Below, one piece after another: positions 57,082-64,000 of a stretch of DNA of 64,000 nt (within the stretch, counting starts at the first letter, position 1; each line of letters starts with the position of its first letter). Origin of the DNA: Prinsepia uniflora (lineage: Eukaryota; Streptophyta; Magnoliopsida; Rosales; Rosaceae). A program made the position numbers and the translations under genes. Below the pieces are notes generated by a model that saw nothing but the letters and a program-made list of their open reading frames with translations, searched no databases and was not told where the DNA came from. The stretch lies in NCBI GenBank assembly GCA_032719365.1, contig CM064871.1, positions 65,236,416-65,300,415 of the forward strand, in the 5' to 3' direction.

Positions 57082-57572
57082 TTAGGTTTCAGACTACTGT
57101 CATGTATTGCTTCCGTGCCCTCGGGAGACTGCATCATTTCGTGCAAGTTTTGATCTCATGGCTTTCTTTCTCAATGTATGACTGTCTCATCATTTAGGCA
57201 ACTGAAACTGCAATTAGTGTAAGTGAAGAATGTATGTAATTCCTTCTGAATGGCACTTTTATATGCCGACAGTTTGTGCCGCTTGTCATAACAAACTAGC
57301 TATTGATCTTGTGGCAATTAGTTGACAAGTGAATTTGTTGGAGCGCGATATATAATAGAATGTGAGTAAATATGATGATGGAATGAAATCGGCTGCTGAA
57401 ATAAAAATTCCATGGAAAATTTACAGTTTTAAGCGGAAAAATGACAAACTACACCCTGTTTTTTTTTTTTGGTAGAATTTTTATAAGTTGTACTTACTAA
57501 GCATCTAGTATTCTAGTGTATCTCTTGGCAAAAATATTTCAAACGCTGGCACTGTTCCTTGCCGCATGGCTG

Positions 57573-59339
57573 ATGGCATTGCTAGCCAAGTCCCCACGCC
57601 TGGGGCAAAGACTCAAACTTTGGCCCGATCGCCACTCTGTGTTCTGGGAAGCTCCGGCCCTCATTTCTCGCTTAGAATCTTGCAAACAAACCTCACATAT
57701 CTCACAAATCCATGGCTCTATGGTCAAAACTGGTCTTGACCATGTTCCTTTCGCCATGAGCAAGCTCCTTGCCGCTTCCATTCGAGACATTCAATATGCC
57801 GCCTCCATTTTCAACGACTTACAAAACCCAAATCTCTTCATGTTCAATACCATGCTAAGAGGCTACTCCATTAGCGACGAACCAAAACAGGCTTTTCTTG
57901 TTTTCAGTGACTTGAGAGCTCGAAATATCAGTCTGGATCAGTTCTCGTTCGTCACGACGCTCAAAGCTTGCGCTCAAGAATCAGCCAATGGGACTGGCCA
58001 AGGGATTCATGGGATTGTTGTGAGGTCTGGGCATTGCATGTTTATCAATGTAAAGAACACTCTTTTGCAATTTTACTGTGTTTCTGAGAAAATTGAGGAT
58101 GCACATAAGCTGTTTGATGAATTGCCCCAGGGAAACGATTTGGTTTCGTGGAATACTTTGATGGGTGGTTATCTTCAAGTATCTCAGCCTCGTGTGATTG
58201 TAGATTTGTTCAAGCAAATGTGCAAGCGTGGATTCGAAGCTAGTGTCACCACAGTTTTGAACCTTCTGTCTGCCATTGCTGATTTAGGAAGTTGCCTTGG
58301 AGGAGAGTCTCTTCATGGCTACTGCATCAAGACTGGGTTTTCTTCGGATTTGTGTGTGCTTACTGCGTTGATTAACATGTATGCAAAGAATGGGTTAATG
58401 GATTTAGGGCGCAGAATTTTTGAGGGAGTTGCTGTTAAAGATGTTGTATTATGGAATTGCTTGGTGGACAAGTATGCAAAATGTGGCCTAGTAGAAGAAG
58501 CAGTATATTTGCTTAGGCGGATGAAGCTTGAGAAAATGAAACCCAATTCGTCTACATTGGCAGGTTTGCTTTCGGCTTGTGCTGCTTCTGGGTCTGTAAG
58601 TACAGGGAATTGGATCAAGGATTATGTGGAAGAGGAGGACTTGGTTTTGGATGCGGTTCTCGGAACAGCTCTGGTTGATATGTATGCTAAATGTGGGTTT
58701 TTGGACAAAGCATTTGACATCTTCGAAAGAATGGAAAGCAAAGATGTGAAATCATGGACCGCCATGATTTCAGGCTACGGTGTTCATGGGCAGGCCGGTA
58801 ATGCCACTAGGATATTTGATCGGATGGAAGAGGACGGATGTCGACCTAATGAAGTCACTTTCTTGGCAGTTTTAAGTGCTTGCAGCCATGGAGGGCTGGT
58901 GGCTGAGGGATCTAGATGCTTCAAGACAATGGTTGGCAAGTATGGCTTTGTGCCAAAAATGGAACACTACGGTTGTGTGATCGATCTTTTGGGTCGGGCA
59001 GGGTTGTTAGAGGAAGCACATACACTAATCGGAAGCTTGCCTATCAAGACCGATGTTACGGCATGGAGAGCATTGCTTTCTGCTTGCAGGGTTTATGGGC
59101 ATGTTTCTCTTGGGGAAATTGTGCAGAGGGTGCTTATGAAACTAAACGATGATCATCCCACCAATTCAATGCTAATATCAAGTACTTACGCGATTGCCGG
59201 AAGGTTACCGGATCATACAGAGAGAATGCAGGATATGGAGGATGAAAAGGAAGTGAAATCTGGGCCTTTTCGGGTAGATGAAAACCCAAAGAAGGAAGCT
59301 GGACGCAGCTCAATTGAGGCTAATGACCTATTAATTTGA
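57573..59339 (+). CDS. PLS-type PPR protein, E subgroup, intronless
   Basis: A 588-residue pentatricopeptide repeat protein. These bind organellar RNA, and E-subgroup members usually act in site-specific RNA editing with a DYW partner supplied in trans. The frame is open upstream to 57516 but only from a GTG; the first in-frame ATG at 57573 is chosen. Repeats run from about residue 30 to 490 and include KNTLLQFYCVSEKIEDAHKL, VSWNTLMGGYLQ, TALINMYAKNGLMDLGRRIF, TALVDMYAKCGFLDKAFDIF, SWTAMISGYGVHGQ and EVTFLAVLSACSHGGLV. The E-type region starts near residue 493 (TAWRALLSACRVYG). The usual E+ is degenerate and there is no DYW domain, ending GRSSIEANDLLI. It appears closest to the Arabidopsis At1g26900 type. 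It lies 491 bp after the GCD1-like stop and 297 bp from the convergent PRAF stop. Confidence 0.9.
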   Translation: MALLAKSPRLGQRLKLWPDRHSVFWEAPALISRLESCKQTSHISQIHGSMVKTGLDHVPFAMSKLLAASIRDIQYAASIFNDLQNPNLFMFNTMLRGYSISDEPKQAFLVFSDLRARNISLDQFSFVTTLKACAQESANGTGQGIHGIVVRSGHCMFINVKNTLLQFYCVSEKIEDAHKLFDELPQGNDLVSWNTLMGGYLQVSQPRVIVDLFKQMCKRGFEASVTTVLNLLSAIADLGSCLGGESLHGYCIKTGFSSDLCVLTALINMYAKNGLMDLGRRIFEGVAVKDVVLWNCLVDKYAKCGLVEEAVYLLRRMKLEKMKPNSSTLAGLLSACAASGSVSTGNWIKDYVEEEDLVLDAVLGTALVDMYAKCGFLDKAFDIFERMESKDVKSWTAMISGYGVHGQAGNATRIFDRMEEDGCRPNEVTFLAVLSACSHGGLVAEGSRCFKTMVGKYGFVPKMEHYGCVIDLLGRAGLLEEAHTLIGSLPIKTDVTAWRALLSACRVYGHVSLGEIVQRVLMKLNDDHPTNSMLISSTYAIAGRLPDHTERMQDMEDEKEVKSGPFRVDENPKKEAGRSSIEANDLLI

Positions 59340-59635
59340 GAATTGTATACTTAGTACAACAAATCTAGAAAGAAGAGCATTTAACTGCAGATTCTTCAAA
59401 ATGTATCATTCTTCAGCTAATGACTATATATTTGTTTTCCTTTTTCCAATTTTGGAAAATCTCTACCTAATTTCGAAATTCTAATATCTCTGTCTACCTG
59501 CGAATATTCGGACTCCATAATATCCTTTGATCACACTCCACGAAATGATTCAGTAGTACAAAATTTACACTTCCAGTTGAGCAGAAGAGAATCATAGGAT
59601 GTGTAATGTACAGACATGAGAGAGCTTACAGCATA

Positions 59636-62600
59636 TTAATCTGCACTTTTTATATTGTGACGGTCACACAACTTGGCACCATTTTCAGCCCACCATCTCT
59701 CTGCTTGTTCTTCGGTGAAATGTCTCCGACTGTAGAACAACAATTAAATTTTCAGCAAACAAGAAAGGTAATCCAAGAGGGTAATAAAAAAACATATCAT
59801 CAACATGCACCGTTTTTTACTATTATCATTTCTGATAGTTTTTGCTGAAAATTTTGGACTAAAGAGGAGTAGAGGACTAACATAGACATGAATGATTCAG
59901 AATCGAAGAATAAAGTATCAGTAACAAGTAGTGAAAAAGCTGATGGAGATTCCTCAAGATCATTAATTCAAATGTAATGACAGCATGATGTGCAAAGAAA
60001 TAGAGAGGGAGGAGAGAAGAAGATACCTGAAGCGAACACGTCTGAGTTCATTACCACCCCCAGGAAAGGAGCATAAGCTTATATATACACCAGGTTCATC
60101 CTGAAGCACCCGCTCCACCCTTCCAGTTTCTGTTTTAGTTCCATTTGCTAAGATCCGATCCATTGAATTGCCAATGGTTACAGTTTCTGGGGTAGTAGGG
60201 CTTCCTCTGGGTGACTGGTTTATAAAATTGATTGCATGAGCAATAGAACCTGCATTGCAGCTAATTTGTCCTTCTGTCATTCTTTCAGCCGTCTCCTTCA
60301 ACTGTTTGAGAGGTAAAATCATCCGCAAGATCAGAACATAATTAATACATAGGATGTTGCAACTGCCACCCCGAAAAAAAAAAAGAAAAAAAAATCTCGA
60401 AAGAAAAGAAGGAAGCATTGGCAAAAGAATAATCAAGGCAATATATTTAAAAGAGAATCTTTAAGATCTGGATTTGGTCTTTTAAGTGTTAATCAGAGGA
60501 ATCACAAGATGACTTTGACTGTCTCATTCAATCAGACTTATACATAGTACATATATATACTCCTACCATCTTTTCATCTTCAAATGTGAACGCATCTATA
60601 ATTACTCAATTAAACCAATCAACACATCTTCAAGAAAATCAATAAGTAAACAACATGAACATCTGCACTACATAAATCACGCAAAATTTAACAAACTTTG
60701 CAACATTATGTAGATTAAATGGTTTCTCTCCTTAATAAGTTGACATGCTCTCAGGGTTATTATATTTAAGATCTGTCACATCTTACATTTGAAAACTCAA
60801 GGTATTCACAAGTTGACATGCTCTCAGGGTTATTATAGAAACCTTACAGAGAGTATATACGGTGTTATTGTGTTACTAGTATGACGACTCTAATTGCATG
60901 AAATCAGTATCATATTCTAATTAAAAAAAAAAAAGAAAAAAAAAGCTCATTCATGGATAATTATCACATTAATCATATAGAGCACTTTCATCCTAAATTA
61001 AATGCTTGAAAGTTGGTATAACTTTCCAAATCCATCGAGTATATAAACCTCACTTAAAAAACTTAAATTAAAAAATAAAAATAAAATAAAATAAACAGAA
61101 TATTGAACATGGAACCATTTCAACCTGAGCAGTTAGAGACTTAATAACTTCCTTCGCAGATTTGCATTTTTCAGCTTCATCTGCAGCAATCGCAGATACC
61201 TCCTCCAATTTCCTTGATGTTCTTTGAAGTTCAGCTTCAAGATATTTGGATTTGGAAGTGAGGTCTTCTACCTACATAGTGTTTGGAACACTTTCAGCTT
61301 CGAGTACGCAAATCAGTTTAACTAATTTAAAGTAGAAAAGGGGAAAAAAAATTAAAGCCACTTAATATTCAATGAAGAAAACACATCCTATGAATTTCCA
61401 TGTAAAGTTTAAACAATGCCTCGGTTCATGGTCTAGGCAATCTTCTCTCCCTTTAGTTATTACAAAACGTCAATGCTTGAAACCCCTCCTCAACTCACAC
61501 CACAAAGGTTCTTCACGCTAGCTAGAGAAATGATATAGGAATGCAGTAAAAAATAGAGAATACCTAATGAACAAAAGAACTAGGAAATAATCTGGTAATC
61601 TGATAAGCTGATATTGTACATATTGATTAGGAGTTAACTCATGCAGGGATGTCGTTGAGATATTAGATTGTAATCATTAAAGAGCTATAAACAGGCTTAC
61701 TTGTGTCCTTAAGTGTATGATTTGTTGGCTCAAGCTTCCATTTACGAGCTTTGAATCCTCAAGAATTATTTCTTCAGCAGACAGACGCGGGCTTGACCTC
61801 TCTGAAACAGGAGATGTAAACCAAGAAGCCTTTTTGGTAACAGGAACTGAAGGTGACATAACATTGTACGAATCTCCAGTGAGAGAAGTTGAGGCTTTTG
61901 TCAAATTGAAGGCCCCTAATTGCAAATTCCCATTCATCACGGGAAAGATAAGATTATCATGCACTTCTGGTTTTCTGTCTTGCTTAGGAAGCTTCATTTC
62001 GCTCTGGGTTGTTGAGCCAAAAGATGAGAGTCTGGAGAGCGTTGCCCGTAGCATAGGGATCAGAGTCTCTCTGTCTGCCGCCTCATTGGATTTATGACGT
62101 ATATTTCCAATAGGACTTCGTGCAGAAGAACTAATTTCTGCTGCCTTCTTTAGTTTAGTATAACACTCATCACATACCCGATATGGTTTGTTTGTGTTTG
62201 GAGCCAAGGCAGCTTTCAGAGATTTCTTGCTGCTGCATGCTTTGCAGAAGACTAAACCACAATTGTAACAATTATGACGTTTTCTTCTGAAACCGAAGGG
62301 GTTGTGACAATCAGAGCAAACAGAATGGTCAGTGCTAGATGCCCATCTGTGAAGACAAATGACCGCAGTAAGGTTTGGACCACATGTGACACTCCTTACT
62401 TGCTTATCCTTCATACAATCAACGAGGGTAGGTGTATTTCTATGATCATTGTCTCCATGGCCTAGTTGTCCATTTGAACCCTTTCCCCAAGTATAAACCT
62501 CTGTCATGGAAGTCAAAACTGCAACATGATAAGAACCACAGGCAATTTCTTCAACAACAAAATCTGCAATTTTACCCTCAATCAGAGTGGGAACTTTCCC

Positions 62601-64000
62601 CTCAGCTGAAGGACTGCCAAGCTGTCCATAAGCAGAACTTCCCATTGTATATACTTGCCCTGAGGCTGTGAGGCCAACTGTGAGACTATAGGCACATGCT
62701 ACTTTACAAATGTTTTTATCAACCAATGCAGCTACACATTTAGGAACTAGTCTAGATTCCACATCCCCATGTCCAAGTTGGCCTTTTTCTCCATCACCCC
62801 AGGTATACAGATATCCTGATGAAGAGTTGCTAGTAGTCTTAGGACTCAATGATTCATTCATTGCTACAGCAACTGCTGCAGTGTGCCAGACACCACAAGC
62901 AACCCTTGTTGTTCTTAGCCCTCTCAAAGTTTCGACCTCTCGTGGAGTACTTGCACTATTATGATCCCCATGGCCTAAGGCACCGAAACAACCATCTCCA
63001 AAGGTAAACAACTGACCGGCTGAGGTAACAGCAGCTGTATGCCATGGTCCACAAGCAATATAGGATACGTGTATACCTTCCATGTTACCACTTACTTTTT
63101 TTGGAAACCAGTGACTAACTTCACTTCCATGACCAAGCAGACCAGAATTATGACCGCCATCACCCCATGTATAAAGATCTCCAGAAATTGTAACAGCACA
63201 AGTGTGATATTCTCCACATGCCACAAGTTCAACATTTATTCCACTAAGAGTGTCAATCGGCTTTGGGTGGGAAACATCTACTTCTGCACCGTGACCAAGC
63301 CTGCCTCCTGACTCCTCTCCCCAACTGAAGACTTCCCCATGCTTGGTGACCAGAACAGCGTGTCTGGAACCACAAGAAATTCCTTGAACATCTACAACCA
63401 CTCTTGATTCCAATGCCTTTGGCAGAAGAGCATCTGTCCTAAAACCATACGAACTCCCCACTCTATCCACACCACCTCCTAGTACTCCACCACCAACACC
63501 TTCACCCCATAAATAAACATCTCCTAAAGCATCAAAATCATCTTGAAAAGATCCTCGACTGGACGAGCTTACAGCACTAGATAAACTCACTCGAAATCCT
63601 TCCGATGCAGAATTTCGACCATTTGAGGTGTCTATAGATGCAGGTGATAACGAGGGATTCGAAACTGACTCAGGTTGAGTGGCAGTGGCACTCTTGGGGG
63701 TTGCAGTATATGATACTAGGTCAGCGAAAGCTCGTCCTAATCTACTTTGTGGGTTGTTCTCCAAAGGAACTCCTTCAGTGTCTCCTGGATCCTGTAGAAT
63801 TTTGTAAAAATACCAAAAAATAAACTTTAAATCACTGATACAGTAAAAAAACTATTTTTTTTCAACTATTGAAGAACAAAAAAATAAGTCACCCTCATAC
63901 GTACAAATGGTGTGACTGATGGAGAATGTCGTCGAGTACGAGAATGGGCACTATCTAGTGAAGTGCTGTCCAATCTTGATTCGTTTCTCCAGCTCCGGTA
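59636..64000 (-). CDS. PRAF-type RCC1-FYVE-BRX protein, 3' part
   Basis: C-terminal 900 residues of a plant PRAF-family protein (PH, RCC1 repeats, FYVE, coiled coil, BRX), homologous to Arabidopsis PRAF1. The family is thought to link phosphoinositides to membrane polarity or GTPase regulation. Minus-strand exons: 64000-63905 (partial), 63791-61701, 61271-61125, 60301-60027, 59729-59636, all with GT-AG borders and compatible phases. The join TPF-DPGDTEGVPL crosses the first intron. Seven RCC1 blades are visible (VFSWGEESGGRLGHG, LYTWGDGEKGQLGHG, VYTWGKGSNGQLGHG among them) in about 63550-62360. The FYVE finger (about 62350-62150) has eight cysteines/histidines but reads RKRHNCYNCG where animal FYVE has R-R/K-HHCR. 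A coiled coil covers 61271-61125 (YLEAELQRTSRKLEEV). BRX follows (DEPGVYISLCSFPGG, RRVRF, then EEQAERWWAENGAKLC). The PH domain lies beyond the right edge. Confidence 0.95.

Noticed and set aside
57516..57572. N-terminal extension of the PPR protein
   Set aside because: It would need a GTG start; the first in-frame ATG is at 57573.
63762..63764. Start codon of the PRAF-type protein in this exon
   Set aside because: The apparent start is TTG inside an exon. The frame continues upstream through a splice acceptor at 63792 and joins the exon at 63905-64000.

Overview
The window is plant nuclear DNA, most likely from a woody eudicot. The three right-hand genes have spliced GT-AG introns and plant-specific domain combinations (PLS-type PPR; RCC1-FYVE-BRX), and the repeats include a Cassandra-type TRIM with 5S rRNA-like LTRs and an initiator-Met tRNA primer site. 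Cassandra is well known in Rosaceae among others, but the species cannot be named from this sequence.

Layout. Bases 1-48448 are a nest of retroelements with no intact host gene. Most belong to one large non-coding LTR family, called family A here. Its copies begin TGTAACGACCCGTCC and end GGTCCTGTCA, mostly 1.8-3.3 kb per LTR-like unit, in both orientations. Five A-family units have exact 5-bp target duplications: 9020-16903 (AGAGG), 10545-13884 (TGTGA), 21217-24495 (TGACT), 25764-29955 (AGCCA) and 26337-28112 (ACAGA). Internal domains are seen only at 1-1326 and 2514-4322. They have a PBS and a PPT but no recognisable gag or pol, so the family looks like a LARD (large retrotransposon derivative). 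A LINE, cut in two by a later insertion (29961-30599 and 35849-36657), and a hAT-like element (25047-25746) lie inside the nest. The stretch 37879-48448 is a four-level stack: an A unit holding another A unit and a Cassandra, which in turn holds a chimeric Cassandra/A insertion flanked by CCTTT.

Bases 48449-55500 are a transition zone: a degenerate LTR relative, two minisatellites, a 1126-bp hAT MITE with a near-perfect 8-bp duplication, a second hAT-like element, AT-rich DNA and one doubtful small ORF.

Bases 55603-64000 are gene-rich: a GCD1-like mitochondrial protein gene (+, three exons), an intronless E-class PPR gene (+), and the 3' part of a PRAF-type PH-RCC1-FYVE-BRX gene (-) convergent with the PPR gene. 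The first two are predicted organellar proteins; the third is a predicted membrane/phosphoinositide-linked regulator. There is no evidence that the three share a pathway.

The most unusual signal is the internal architecture of the family A LTRs. Each has a conserved 26-bp palindrome, splice-like junctions dividing it into three short exon-like blocks, and a central domain bounded by inverted CTGTGAGTGGAC / GTCCACTCACAG arms and RY (ATGCATGCAT) motifs. That domain is filled with short inverted repeats whose arms change together between copies (GGGC/GCCC, GGAC/GTCC, GAGT/ACTC, GGGT/ACCC). This suggests a structured, perhaps spliced, non-coding RNA.
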